NCBI GenBank assembly: GCA_964418605.1
Contig: CAYQLY010000001.1
Span: 186,001-250,000 of the forward strand
Direction of reading: 5' to 3'
Source of the DNA: CAYQLY01 sp964418605
GTDB lineage: Bacteria > Bacteroidota > Bacteroidia > Cytophagales > Cyclobacteriaceae
DNA: 64,000 nucleotides
The translations under genes and the position numbers were made by a program. The stretch's first letter is position 1. Each line of letters starts with the position of its first letter. Under the pieces are notes generated by a model. It saw only the letters and a list, made by a program, of their open reading frames with translations. It ran no database searches and had not been told where the DNA came from. Shown here piece by piece: positions 34,140-43,190 of the stretch.

Positions 34140-34500
34140 TAGTTAATGTGTAGGATGAATTAATATGTTTTCGTAAAATAGTCCAGATCACCATAGCGAT
34201 GTGCTCAGCAGTTGGGATAAGATTCTCAAACTCTTTTACATCTTTATTTAAATTTTTGTGATCAAATTTATCTAAAATATATTCTTTAATGATATCACTT
34301 AATAATTTTATATCATAAACATAACCTGTTTCTGGGTCAATAGGTCCGGTGAGCTTTACGATGAGCTCATAGTTATGTCCATGAAAATGAGGATTATTGC
34401 ACTTGCCAAAAACCTGTTCATTTTTTTCATTTGACCATGTAGGGTTAAAAAGCCGATGGGCTGCATTAAAATGTTCTTTTCTACAAACAGTTATAGTCAT
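34093..34500 (-). CDS. queD: 6-pyruvoyl-tetrahydropterin synthase / QueD-family
   Basis: 135 residues from ATG 34500 (a further-upstream frame to 34557 adds a non-conserved segment). Zinc ligands and the catalytic Cys appear in FNAAHRLF, FGKCNNPHFHGHNYEL, with the Asp-His pair in FDHKNLN. The C-x-N-x2-H-x-HGHNY context resembles both QueD and eukaryotic-type PTPS, so it may serve queuosine (with folE product) or tetrahydrobiopterin. Overlap with folE supports consecutive steps on dihydroneopterin triphosphate. Confidence 0.85.
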   Translation of the reverse strand: MTITVCRKEHFNAAHRLFNPTWSNEKNEQVFGKCNNPHFHGHNYELIVKLTGPIDPETGYVYDIKLLSDIIKEYILDKFDHKNLNKDVKEFENLIPTAEHIAMVIWTILRKHINSSYTLTIVLYETEKNFVEYAG

Positions 34501-34618
34501 GATGGCAGTGGTGTTATTTGCGCAACAAGAATAGTTCTTTTTTGGTAAACTTATCAAAAACCTTTCCTTAAAAAGAATACGACCTGACTTATTTGTTTTG
34601 TATTTTTGTCCAATCGCT

Positions 34619-35263
34619 ATGCTATTACATAAACAGAGAGTATTCTTTGCCTTATTTCTTACACTCTTCTTATGGGCCGGGTTGGCTATGGCTCAGGGTC
34701 ATCGGCAAACAGTTTATTTTTCTGGTATCGTTATTTCCAAAGAAAGTACGGATGGAATGCCTGGAGTTCATATCTATATTCCTAAAGCAGGCAAGGGAAC
34801 CACAACCAATGCCAATGGTTTTTTTTTACTTCCTACACTTTCAGAAGATAGTGTAGTGATTACGGCCGTTGGGTATAAAACACAACACTATATTATACCT
34901 AAAGATAAGCAAACTGGCTTTTCAGCTCTTATTAACTTGCAGCAAGATACAACCATGCTTGCTATTGTAGAAGTTTATCCTTATCCTACCAAAGAATTAT
35001 TTAAAGAAGCGTTTCTTTCATTGCGGTTGGAAGATGACAAACAGATTGATTATGCACGTAAAAATTTAGATAAGGCTTTATTAGAGCAGATGCTTATAGC
35101 AATGCCTGTTGATGGAAGTACGAGCTATAAATATTATATTCAACAGTCGAATGCCAACTTGTATAATCGGGGTTTTTATCCTACTTTTCAGTTTCTTAAT
35201 CCATTTGCTTGGATAGAAGCTATTAATGCTATTAAACGAAATAGTTCTAAAAATAAAAAATAG
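34619..35263 (+). CDS. Exported protein with carboxypeptidase-regulatory-like domain
   Basis: 214 residues from ATG 34619; the longer frame at 34598 is rejected because a TAnnTTTG promoter box (34601-34608) would lie inside it. A signal peptide (FLTLFLWAGLAMAQG) is followed by a CarboxypepD_reg-like beta sandwich (about 30-115; FSGIVISKESTDGMPGVHIY, GTTTNANGFFLLPTLSEDSV) common in Bacteroidota envelope proteins. An unassigned helical C-terminal half follows. The stop lies 11 bp upstream of ftsQ, so an operon with ftsQ is likely. Confidence 0.8.
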   Translation: MLLHKQRVFFALFLTLFLWAGLAMAQGHRQTVYFSGIVISKESTDGMPGVHIYIPKAGKGTTTNANGFFLLPTLSEDSVVITAVGYKTQHYIIPKDKQTGFSALINLQQDTTMLAIVEVYPYPTKELFKEAFLSLRLEDDKQIDYARKNLDKALLEQMLIAMPVDGSTSYKYYIQQSNANLYNRGFYPTFQFLNPFAWIEAINAIKRNSSKNKK

Positions 35264-35274
35264 TGTTTTCTCAA

Positions 35275-36027
35275 ATGAAACTAACAAGACAACATATATA
35301 TATTATACTTATCGCATTGCTCTTTATCCTATTGATCGTTATCGTTGAACGTAAAAGTGCTAAAAAAATATGTAAAAAAGTCGTTGTACGGGTAGATGAT
35401 GAATACCAAAATTATTTTGTGGGAGAGGATGATGTGTTACGTCTTGTTTCGCATGTGGAAGGTGGTGTAATAGGTAAAGTACAACGAGAGATTGATTTAA
35501 AAAAAATAGAACTTAAAGTTGAAACAAACAAGTTTGTTCATGATGCACAGGTATACAGCGACATCAAAGGGGATGTTGTGATAGATGTTTATCAGAAGAG
35601 ACCTATTGCTCGTATTATTTATCCGCATGGTGACGGAGCTTATATTAGTCAGGATGGGATTATTCTTCCGCTTTCTAAAAAATTCACATCACGTGTGCTA
35701 TTGATATACGGCGACTATACGCAAAATTTTATAGGTCATTTCTTCACCAAAAAAGATCAAGGCATTGCTATGGTCAAGTTGATGCAGTACCTCGACAAAG
35801 ATCCCTTTTTGAAAGCACAAGTGGCAGAAATAAATATAGATTCAAAAGGAAATATGATTTTCTATACGCAAATAGGTAAGCAGTATATTCAGTTTGGCCA
35901 GCCTAGTGATTGGGAGAATAAGTTTGATAAAATAAAAGTGGCCTATAAAGAAATTATCCCATCAAAAGGTTGGGCACACTATCAACGTATTGATGTCCGA
36001 TTTAAGGATCAGATCATTTGTGAGTAA
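35275..36027 (+). CDS. ftsQ: Cell division protein FtsQ
   Basis: 250 residues from ATG 35275 (an in-frame GTG lies 12 bp upstream). A short cytoplasmic tail and a single transmembrane helix (HIYIILIALLFILLIVIVE) precede a periplasmic POTRA-like region (FVGEDDVLRLVSHVEGGVIG, DVYQKRPIARIIY) and a C-terminal beta region (YQRIDVRFKDQIIC). FtsQ links FtsB/L and the late divisome. Its position upstream of ftsA agrees with the division cluster, though sequence conservation in FtsQ is always weak. A promoter for ftsA lies downstream. Confidence 0.85.
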   Translation: MKLTRQHIYIILIALLFILLIVIVERKSAKKICKKVVVRVDDEYQNYFVGEDDVLRLVSHVEGGVIGKVQREIDLKKIELKVETNKFVHDAQVYSDIKGDVVIDVYQKRPIARIIYPHGDGAYISQDGIILPLSKKFTSRVLLIYGDYTQNFIGHFFTKKDQGIAMVKLMQYLDKDPFLKAQVAEINIDSKGNMIFYTQIGKQYIQFGQPSDWENKFDKIKVAYKEIIPSKGWAHYQRIDVRFKDQIICE

Positions 36028-36077
36028 AATACAGTCTATACTTACGTGCTGTAAATTCAATTTTTTCTCTCTCTTCT

Positions 36078-36109
36078 TTTGGTCTTTTCGCTGTACTCTT
36101 GTATATTTG
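36078..36109 (+). promoter_or_regulatory. Promoter of ftsA
   Basis: -33 element TTTG (36078-36081), 20-bp spacer, and -7 TATATTTG (36102-36109) match the Bacteroidota consensus TTTG-N19/20-TAnnTTTG. The ATG is 38 bp downstream. It suggests ftsA can be expressed apart from ftsQ and decides the start at 36147 rather than 36123. Confidence 0.7.
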
Positions 36110-36146
36110 TTAGATATAGCTGTTGCTTTATCGTATTAATACAGAC

Positions 36147-37439
36147 ATGAACGAAGATAAAATAGTAGTTGGGCTTGATATAGGAACCACAAAAATATGT
36201 GCTATCGTAGGCCGAATTAATGAGTATGGTAAATTAGAAATACTCGGTATGGGTAAAGCCATATCGGAAGGTGTTGTCCGTGGGGTAGTTGCTAATATTG
36301 ATAAAACAGTTATAGCCATCCAACAGGCTGTCGCTGAAGCTGAAGAGATGTCTGGCATTAACATACGTGTGGTGAATGTAGGTATTGCTGGTCAACATAT
36401 TAAAAGCAGTCTTCATCATGGTAGCATCATTCGTCATTCTTCTAATGAAGAAATTACAGTAGAGGATATAAATCGATTGACCAATGATATGTATAAGTTA
36501 GTAGTTCCTCCTGGCAATGAGATTATTCATGTCATGCCACAAGACTACATTGTTGATTACGAAAAAGGAGTTAAAGATCCTGTCGGCATGTCAGGTATTC
36601 GACTAGAAGCAGATTTTCATATTATTACAGCACAGACTACAGCCATCAATAATATCAATAAATGTGTGCGACGTGCAGGCCTGGAGATAGATCATCTTAT
36701 CTTAGAACCATTGGCATCGAGCATCGCGGTGTTAAATGATGAGGAAAAAGAGGCAGGTGTTGTGTTGATTGATATTGGAGGTGGTACTACTGATATTGCT
36801 ATTTTTCATGATGGAATTATTAGACACACGGCTGTTATTCCATTAGGAGGTGATATTGTTACTACAGATATCAAGCAGGGTTGTGTGATTATGCAAAATC
36901 AAGCTGAACTGCTTAAAGTAAAATTTGGTAAAGCAATTGCACAAGAAGCAAGTGAAAATGATATTGTATCTATACCGGGATTAAAAAACAGGCCTCCAAA
37001 AGAAGTTTCTGTTAAAAATTTAGCCCATATCATTGAAGCACGAATGGAGGAAATTATTGAATTTGCTCATGCTGAAATTATAGCGTCAGGCTATCAAGAT
37101 CGTCTTGCTGCGGGTGTTGTTATTACAGGTGGAGGATCTCAACTTCAAAACTTAAAACAACTCGTTGAATATATTACAGGAATAGATACGCGGGTAGGTT
37201 ATCCGAATGAACATTTAGGCAGGGCTAAAATTGAGGCGGTAAAAACGCCTATGTATGCCACCTCTATTGGATTAGTTCTGGCAGGATTCCGAGCATTAGA
37301 TGATCGTGAGAATAAATATACTCAAGTGAAAGAAACGAAGTCTGTTAAGAAAAGTCAAGGTGGAGATTTTTTTACTAAAATCCTACATAAAACTAAAGGC
37401 TTGTTGATTGATGACTTGGATGAGTCTGGCGATTATTAA
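36147..37439 (+). CDS. ftsA: Cell division protein FtsA
   Basis: 430 residues. Actin-fold ATPase that tethers FtsZ to the membrane. Motifs are VVGLDIGTTKICAIVG (phosphate 1), the 1C domain (VNVGIAGQHIKS, SGIRLEADFHIITAQ), LEPLASSIAVL, VVLIDIGGGTTDIAIF (phosphate 2) and VVITGGGSQL (adenosine). C-terminal residues (KILHKTKGLLIDDLDE) form the expected amphipathic helix. ftsZ does not follow; the stop runs 4 bp into a convergent methyltransferase gene. Confidence 0.97.
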   Translation: MNEDKIVVGLDIGTTKICAIVGRINEYGKLEILGMGKAISEGVVRGVVANIDKTVIAIQQAVAEAEEMSGINIRVVNVGIAGQHIKSSLHHGSIIRHSSNEEITVEDINRLTNDMYKLVVPPGNEIIHVMPQDYIVDYEKGVKDPVGMSGIRLEADFHIITAQTTAINNINKCVRRAGLEIDHLILEPLASSIAVLNDEEKEAGVVLIDIGGGTTDIAIFHDGIIRHTAVIPLGGDIVTTDIKQGCVIMQNQAELLKVKFGKAIAQEASENDIVSIPGLKNRPPKEVSVKNLAHIIEARMEEIIEFAHAEIIASGYQDRLAAGVVITGGGSQLQNLKQLVEYITGIDTRVGYPNEHLGRAKIEAVKTPMYATSIGLVLAGFRALDDRENKYTQVKETKSVKKSQGGDFFTKILHKTKGLLIDDLDESGDY

Positions 37440-38638
37440 TATTTCTTAATACATGTTGTTATAAGGAGCTTAGGCTTATGTGGCATAAGTGTTGTTGCAA
37501 TCACGAATAAATCATTCCCTTCTTTTAGGTCTAACTTTTTTTTCACCTCATCAATGGTGTATGGAAAATGCCTGAGCAGAATAGCTGGCTTTTGTCCATT
37601 CAACAAGTTTTGAACCTCAGTTTGATTGAATGAGCAAATGGCTTTGCACTCAAATATTCTCCCTGGAAAATTGTCTATATATTTTCCACTCGTATAAAGA
37701 TGTGTATTAGGATGTAATTTTTCAATCGAAAAACGCTGTGCTATTGATCGAAAAGCGCCGCTTTTAAGGATGGCGATATTCGGTTCGTATATATATTGAA
37801 GAGGAGCGACGTAGTGAACCAGTGCTGATGTTTCTTCACTTAGTGAAAAATTAAATTTTTGTTCGGTGCCATTAATAAGGTTAATCGTGTGATAGGTTGT
37901 TTCTTCTTGAACGTTTTTTTCAATGGCATAAAGAATTTCTTTGCACTCGTTTTCAACAGCGACAATATAAATATTTTTTACATTTTTTAATTCATTACTT
38001 GCTCTTTTAATATCTAGAAAAGGAGATGCTTTAATTAAAATTTGGTTGGTAGTTTCTAATAGTGAATCAATCATAGTTAAGATAACCGGTTCACTCTCTT
38101 GAAATGAGAATACTTTTTTATTGCCTGATCCTCTTCGTGAAGGATCAATATATATTAAATCAGCTTTAAAATTTAGTTGTTTAATAAACTCTTCAGCAGT
38201 TGAACATATAAATTCTACGGAGTGGTCAGGTTGAAGTAGTTTGAAATTATGTTTTGCAAGTGTTATTAATTCTTCATTTTTTTCTATAAAGTAAGTTTTT
38301 TTAAAGTGTTTTGAAAAAAAGAAAGAATCTACCCCCAATCCTCCGGTTAAATCAACGCATATATTGCCATCGCCGACCAAATTAGACTTCCATTGTGCGG
38401 TGATTTCTGATGAACACTGTTCTAATGAAAGCTTGTTAGGATAAATAATAAAAGGGGTGTTAAACCAGGTGGGTAGTTTTTGCTTAGCTATACGTTGGCC
38501 TATAATTTGATTAACAATATCCTGAATAGGTATAGAAAGATTATCTTTATATTTTAAAATCAATTCTATAGGATCAACAGTTCTATGGTTATTTATAAAG
38601 GCTTGAATTTCAGGTGTTAGAATTTTTTCAATATCCAT
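37436..38638 (-). CDS. THUMP-like-domain SAM methyltransferase (PG_1098 type)
   Basis: 400 residues. An N-terminal helical region (about 1-80, LPTWFNTPFIIYP) precedes a Rossmann methyltransferase (CVDLTGGLGVDSFFFSKHF, YFIEKNEELITLAKHNF). The acceptor motif is IYIDPSRRG. A C-terminal PG_1098 ferredoxin-like/THUMP-like region completes the known family structure, which is found across Bacteroidota. It presumably methylates RNA, but the target is not established. Convergent with ftsA (4-bp overlap). Confidence 0.85.
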   Translation of the reverse strand: MDIEKILTPEIQAFINNHRTVDPIELILKYKDNLSIPIQDIVNQIIGQRIAKQKLPTWFNTPFIIYPNKLSLEQCSSEITAQWKSNLVGDGNICVDLTGGLGVDSFFFSKHFKKTYFIEKNEELITLAKHNFKLLQPDHSVEFICSTAEEFIKQLNFKADLIYIDPSRRGSGNKKVFSFQESEPVILTMIDSLLETTNQILIKASPFLDIKRASNELKNVKNIYIVAVENECKEILYAIEKNVQEETTYHTINLINGTEQKFNFSLSEETSALVHYVAPLQYIYEPNIAILKSGAFRSIAQRFSIEKLHPNTHLYTSGKYIDNFPGRIFECKAICSFNQTEVQNLLNGQKPAILLRHFPYTIDEVKKKLDLKEGNDLFVIATTLMPHKPKLLITTCIKKY

Positions 38639-38701
38639 TGGTTTTTAGATGATAAATAGGTAGATTTATTTAGCTAAAATAAAACAAAACTTATAAACCT
38701 T

Positions 38702-38905
38702 ATGAAAAAAATAATTTTTATGCTCTTGGCAGTAGGAGTATTTTCGTTGAGTGTATCTGCTCAAGTCAAAGATTTTAAAACGAATAGAACTTTAAAAAAT
38801 GCTGAACGGCGAGTAGGGGATACTCCGTTGTTTTCTTGTTTTTTTGTACAATCAGCTTTCTCAGGAAATGATGAAATTAAATTCTTTGTTGCAAAAGCAA
38901 ATTAA
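38702..38905 (+). CDS. Small exported protein
   Basis: 67 residues. A textbook signal peptide (KKIIFMLLAVGVFSLSVSAQ) leaves a mature peptide of about 47 residues with one Cys and no recognisable family (QVKDFKTNRTLKNAERRVGD onward). No lipobox. Its AUG follows an AT-rich leader, and the 3' flank holds a terminator hairpin facing the next gene. The mature part looks truncated relative to typical exported proteins, so this could be a broken gene. Confidence 0.55.
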   Translation: MKKIIFMLLAVGVFSLSVSAQVKDFKTNRTLKNAERRVGDTPLFSCFFVQSAFSGNDEIKFFVAKAN

Positions 38906-38944
38906 TTTTTCTTGGTTTGATAGATAAATTTTTGTTAAAAAAAT

Positions 38945-38984
38945 AAGCCTATAGCATTAGTTTTAAAATTGATACTATAGGCTT
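38945..38984 (-). terminator. Terminator of the 38990 gene
   Basis: AAGCCTATAG (38945-38954) and CTATAGGCTT (38975-38984) form a 10-bp stem. On the minus strand it is followed by ATTTTTTT. It lies 6 bp past the stop. Confidence 0.75.
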
Positions 38985-38989
38985 GTTTA

Positions 38990-40381
38990 TTATAAAGTTT
39001 TTTCTATTTCTTTATACCGAACATCATGGCGAAGTTTGATAAATAGTTTTTCTGTTTTTAATTGCTTGATTAGCATATCGTATTCGCCTTCATTAATAAA
39101 TTCGAATTCATATTTTTTAACAAACTTAAGGCATGTAAATGCTTGATCAAGATCATTCATTTCTACATATAAACAAAGCGCATTAAAATAAATAGCGGGA
39201 TTTTTAGGTCCAAATGGTAGGCATTTTTCTAGAAACTTGTAATTAAGTTTTTTATTAATGGGAAGGCATTTGTTATTATCGCTATCTAAAATCCAAAGTG
39301 CATTGTAGTAAATGTCTAAATCTAAATCAGAATTTATATCTTCAATCTCAATACTTAATGCTAGATCAAAAAGTTGAATAGATAAATTAACATCATTTTT
39401 TCCTTTTTCTACAATAGTTGTTAATCCACTTTCATTATCCCCATAAGCTTCATAAGCAATGGATGTAATATACAGGCATGAGAGATCATTATAAGATAGT
39501 TGTTTTTTTAATAAACGAATTAGTTTTTGATCATCTTGTATAATGGCTTCTTTTGCAATGCGTGCGATCACATCGCCATATTCTCGCAAGAAAATATCTT
39601 TTGATTTTAAAATTTCTTTTCCTAGCTCAAGAAATAGGGCTCGTGTTTTTTTATTATCTATTTCTAGATTGAGTATACAGTCTGTAACTTCTTCTGCAAA
39701 AATAGAGTCTTCATAGGTGCTAATTTCTCTTATAATATCAATAATGTCTTTTATTTTTCCTTTTTCGAATAAATACTCCACACGATAAGCTGGAAAAATA
39801 TAGTTTATTAACTCTTGAGAAACTTCTTCCTCATCAATTTCAGCATAGTCTATTATGCCACTTATTGCAAATCTGAAGCTTTCTTTTTCATCTTCATTTT
39901 GTTTGAATGTATAGTTGTCTTTGCTTATTTTTTCAAGTAAATCACGGGTATATTTTAGGCTTTCTGTATGCCAATCTGAAAATTGAGTTCCTACTACCTC
40001 TTCATCTTCAGTTCGATACGCAAACTGAATAGGACATAAGGTGTGAATTTCTAAAAGCCATTTTTCGATATCTTCATTAAATTGTCTTAATGTATCTACC
40101 GAAGGTTTTACACTTCTTCCATCTGCACTAAATGCTTTACGTAACTGATTTTTATTATATGCTTTTTCAATGTCCTCGTTGATAGATTCACTGCTTCTTG
40201 CTAAAAGAATTCGTCCACTAAAATCATCTTCTTCTAGTTTTATAAGAGATGGAGCTAGCTTTATTATATTTTCTATGTCAGTAGTACTAGGATTTTTTAT
40301 AAAGCGTATAGTTACCTCCGCCCATTCATAGTACTGCGCATGACCGGCACCATAAAAGGGGAATAGATGTGTAGATTGCAT
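38990..40381 (-). CDS. Large hypothetical helical protein
   Basis: 463 residues, not recognised. Acidic, soluble, no signal peptide. The middle and C-terminal parts are all-helical with TPR-like units (KNPAIYFNALCLYVEMNDLD). The N-terminus (FPFYGAGHAQYYEWAEVTIR) is aromatic and distinct. It may be a scaffold or a member of an uncharacterised DUF family. It is separated from asd by 20 bp on the same strand, so they may be cotranscribed. Confidence 0.65.
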   Translation of the reverse strand: MQSTHLFPFYGAGHAQYYEWAEVTIRFIKNPSTTDIENIIKLAPSLIKLEEDDFSGRILLARSSESINEDIEKAYNKNQLRKAFSADGRSVKPSVDTLRQFNEDIEKWLLEIHTLCPIQFAYRTEDEEVVGTQFSDWHTESLKYTRDLLEKISKDNYTFKQNEDEKESFRFAISGIIDYAEIDEEEVSQELINYIFPAYRVEYLFEKGKIKDIIDIIREISTYEDSIFAEEVTDCILNLEIDNKKTRALFLELGKEILKSKDIFLREYGDVIARIAKEAIIQDDQKLIRLLKKQLSYNDLSCLYITSIAYEAYGDNESGLTTIVEKGKNDVNLSIQLFDLALSIEIEDINSDLDLDIYYNALWILDSDNNKCLPINKKLNYKFLEKCLPFGPKNPAIYFNALCLYVEMNDLDQAFTCLKFVKKYEFEFINEGEYDMLIKQLKTEKLFIKLRHDVRYKEIEKTL

Positions 40382-40401
40382 TTCTTATTTATTTTAAGAA
40401 A

Positions 40402-41388
40402 TCATAAAAAATGTTCGGCTATATATTCTGCAATTTGTACAGCATTTGTTGCAGCTCCTTTTCGTAATGGGTCGGCTACAATCCATAGGTTTAATGTATG
40501 AGATTGGCTTTCGTCGCGACGAATTCGTCCTACAAACACCTCATCTTTGCCGCGGGTATAGAGAGGCATAGGATATTTTAAGTGTTGGGGATCATCTTCA
40601 ACGATAATGCCTTTTGTTTTTCGTAATAGATTAAATACTTCTTGAAGCTCGTAGTCATTTTCAAATTCAACATTAACCGATTCTGAATGTCCTCCTGTGA
40701 CAGGGATCCGTACAGTTGTTGCTGTTACCCGTATGGTATCGTCGCCTAGTATTTTTTTTGTTTCATCAACCATCTTCATTTCTTCTTTTGTATAACCGTT
40801 TTCTAAGAAACTATCAATGTGTGGGATGGCATTAAAATCAATAGGGTAAGGATATTTTTTATATCCTTCGATGTTTTGGCGTTCATTCATAAGCTGATCT
40901 ATGCCATATTTTCCTGATCCGGATACAGACTGGTAAGTAGATACAATAATACGTTTGATCTTGTATTTTGTATGTAAAGGGGCAAGTACCATGACCATTT
41001 GAATCGTTGAGCAATTAGGATTGGCAATAATACGATCTTCAATGCCTAGAAGGTGAGCATTAATTTCAGGGACGATTAATTTATGTCGTGGGTTCATGCG
41101 CCAAGCAGAGGAGTTATCAATCACGATACTACCTGCTTCAGCGAAGAGAGGAGCGAGTTCTAGCGAGGTCTTGCCTCCGGCAGAAAATAAAGCGATATCA
41201 GGTTTTTGTGTAATGGCTTTTTCTGCTGATTGTAAGGTATATTCTTTATTTTGAAAGATAATTTTTTTCCCTACAGATTTTTCGGAGGCAACGAGTATAA
41301 GCTCATTGAACTTAAATTGGCGCTCGTTAATAACGTGTAGCATTTCAGTGCCTACTAATCCGGTAGCTCCTACGATGGCGAGTTTCAT
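40402..41388 (-). CDS. asd: Aspartate-semialdehyde dehydrogenase
   Basis: 328 residues. Reduces aspartyl phosphate to the semialdehyde with NADPH, feeding Lys, Thr, Met and diaminopimelate. The Rossmann start AIVGATGLVGTEML, the catalytic Cys in ANPNCSTIQMV, and YQSVSGSGKYG are characteristic. The active-site region RIPVTGGHSESVNVEF contains the base His. Normal length. Neighbouring genes are unrelated to amino-acid synthesis. Confidence 0.96.
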   Translation of the reverse strand: MKLAIVGATGLVGTEMLHVINERQFKFNELILVASEKSVGKKIIFQNKEYTLQSAEKAITQKPDIALFSAGGKTSLELAPLFAEAGSIVIDNSSAWRMNPRHKLIVPEINAHLLGIEDRIIANPNCSTIQMVMVLAPLHTKYKIKRIIVSTYQSVSGSGKYGIDQLMNERQNIEGYKKYPYPIDFNAIPHIDSFLENGYTKEEMKMVDETKKILGDDTIRVTATTVRIPVTGGHSESVNVEFENDYELQEVFNLLRKTKGIIVEDDPQHLKYPMPLYTRGKDEVFVGRIRRDESQSHTLNLWIVADPLRKGAATNAVQIAEYIAEHFL

Positions 41389-41501
41389 GGTATTATCAGT
41401 GTGTCTTTCAAAATTACAAATTTTTTAAGAGAGGGGATTTTTTTAAAACTAGTATGAATAAAATAGTTAATTTTGGCCAACGTTTAATCTATTTTCTATT
41501 C

Positions 41502-42263
41502 ATGTATGAATTCAAAAAACAAATAGGTTTTTTATTTTTTGTTGTAGGGCTTTTGTCTTGTTCGCAAAAGCAGTATGTTGTTCAAAAAAATAATAATCAA
41601 GTTATTCCTATTAATTCGTCTATTTCTATAGATAGCTCATATTTTAATATAATAAAGCCATATAAATATAAATTAGATAATAAGATGTCCCAGGTTATTG
41701 GTACGTTTACACGTTCCGTTTATCGAGATAGTGCTGCGCATGAGTTGGTGGGTTGGATGGCTGATGTCCTTTTCTATGAGGCTCAAAAAAATACGTCTCA
41801 GCCGATAGATTTTGCTATCATGAATGGAGAAGGAGTTCGGATTCCAGTGATATCTAAAGGTCCTATAACAATTGGTAAAACATACGAACTTATGCCTTTT
41901 GAAAATGAAACAGCAGTTTTAACACTAGATGGGCATGTGATGAAAGAGTTGTTTATGTATTTGGCTACTGCTCGGCAAGCTCATAATTTTAATGCTGCTC
42001 ATGCACGTATCATTTTTAAGAACAAACAGATTATTGAAGCAACGATTGCTGGTTCCCCCTTTGATTCTACTAAGGTGTATAGGCTAGCTATTTCTGATTA
42101 CCTTGCCTTAGGAGGTGATGATATGGTTTTTTTTAATCGAGCGATTAAAAAAGAGTTTTTAAAATTAAAAATAAGAGACGGCGTGATTGATTATATTAAT
42201 GAACAAACAGCGCAAGGTAAGTTGATTGAAGTTCATAATTCCGGAAGTATACGTAGAGACTAA
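41502..42263 (+). CDS. 5'-nucleotidase C-terminal domain lipoprotein
   Basis: 253 residues from ATG 41502. The earlier ATG (41454) precedes a TAnnTTTG box at 41468-41475, so it is disfavoured. A lipobox (VGLLSCSQ, Cys about 20) marks a lipoprotein. The rest is the 5'-nucleotidase C-terminal domain (VGWMADVLFYEAQ, IMNGEGVRIPVISKGPITIG, ISDYLALGGDDMVFF), which binds the nucleotide base in single-chain enzymes. The matching metallophosphatase half is the next gene, 5 bp later. Together they reconstitute one enzyme in reversed order. Confidence 0.9.
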   Translation: MYEFKKQIGFLFFVVGLLSCSQKQYVVQKNNNQVIPINSSISIDSSYFNIIKPYKYKLDNKMSQVIGTFTRSVYRDSAAHELVGWMADVLFYEAQKNTSQPIDFAIMNGEGVRIPVISKGPITIGKTYELMPFENETAVLTLDGHVMKELFMYLATARQAHNFNAAHARIIFKNKQIIEATIAGSPFDSTKVYRLAISDYLALGGDDMVFFNRAIKKEFLKLKIRDGVIDYINEQTAQGKLIEVHNSGSIRRD

Positions 42264-42268
42264 ATTAT

Positions 42269-43186
42269 ATGGAAGATCGAAGGTCATTTCTTAAAAAAAC
42301 AGCAGCGGGACTTGCGTATTTAGGGTTAGCATCTACTATTCCTATAGATTCTTTTGCAAAAGATGATACCGTTGTATTAACTATATTACATACTAACGAT
42401 ATGCATTCGCGTATTGATCCTTTTCCGGCAGATGCCGGGAAATTTGCCGGGTTAGGTGGGATGGCTAGGCGAGCTGCATTAATTAATCAAATTAGGCAAC
42501 AAGAAGAGCACGTTCTTTTATTGGATGCAGGTGATATCTTTCAGGGAACACCTTATTTTAATTACTATGGAGGGGAGTTGGAATTTAAATTGATGAGTGA
42601 AATGAAGTATGATGCATCTACGCTTGGTAATCATGATTTTGATAATGGCTTGGAAGGATTGAAAGATAAACTTCCGTTTGCTACATTTCCTTTTTTAATT
42701 GCTAACTATGATTTTTCAAATACGATCTTGAAAGATCAATTCCAGCCCTATCGTATTATTACACGGGGTCCGTTAAAAATAGGTGTATTTGGATTGGGTA
42801 TTGAATTAAGAGATTTGCTATTGGAGCGTATGTATGGTAGTACGCGTTATATCAATCCGATAGAAGTGGCTCGTGAGATGGTTCAGGAGTTAAAACAAAA
42901 AAAATGTGATTTCATTATTTGTTTATCTCATTTGGGGTATAAATATTCTACTGATAAAGTTTCAGATTGTGTATTAGCTAAAGAAGTAGCAGGAATTGAT
43001 TTAATTATTGGAGGACATACACACACATTTTTAGATGAACCGGTGAAGTTAATTTCTCCATCAGGTGAGCCAGTATGGATTAATCAAGTAGGGTGGGGTG
43101 GAATGAAATTGGGCCGATTGGATTATGTTTTTTCAAAAGGAAAGAAAAGGGAAATGACTAAAACATCTTCATTGACGATACGCTAA
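42269..43186 (+). CDS. 5'-nucleotidase N-terminal metallophosphatase
   Basis: 305 residues. A Tat-type signal peptide (DRRSFLKKTAAGLAYLGLAS) indicates export in a folded, metal-loaded state. The calcineurin-like dimetal site is seen in ILHTNDMHSRID, LLDAGDIFQG, TLGNHDFDNG, LSHLGY and IGGHTHTFL. It is the catalytic half of a UshA-like enzyme, whose base-binding half is the lipoprotein encoded just upstream. It probably hydrolyses nucleotides in the periplasm. Translationally coupled spacing (5 bp) and the next gene 4 bp away suggest a three-gene unit. Confidence 0.93.
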   Translation: MEDRRSFLKKTAAGLAYLGLASTIPIDSFAKDDTVVLTILHTNDMHSRIDPFPADAGKFAGLGGMARRAALINQIRQQEEHVLLLDAGDIFQGTPYFNYYGGELEFKLMSEMKYDASTLGNHDFDNGLEGLKDKLPFATFPFLIANYDFSNTILKDQFQPYRIITRGPLKIGVFGLGIELRDLLLERMYGSTRYINPIEVAREMVQELKQKKCDFIICLSHLGYKYSTDKVSDCVLAKEVAGIDLIIGGHTHTFLDEPVKLISPSGEPVWINQVGWGGMKLGRLDYVFSKGKKREMTKTSSLTIR

Positions 43187-43190
43187 GAAA

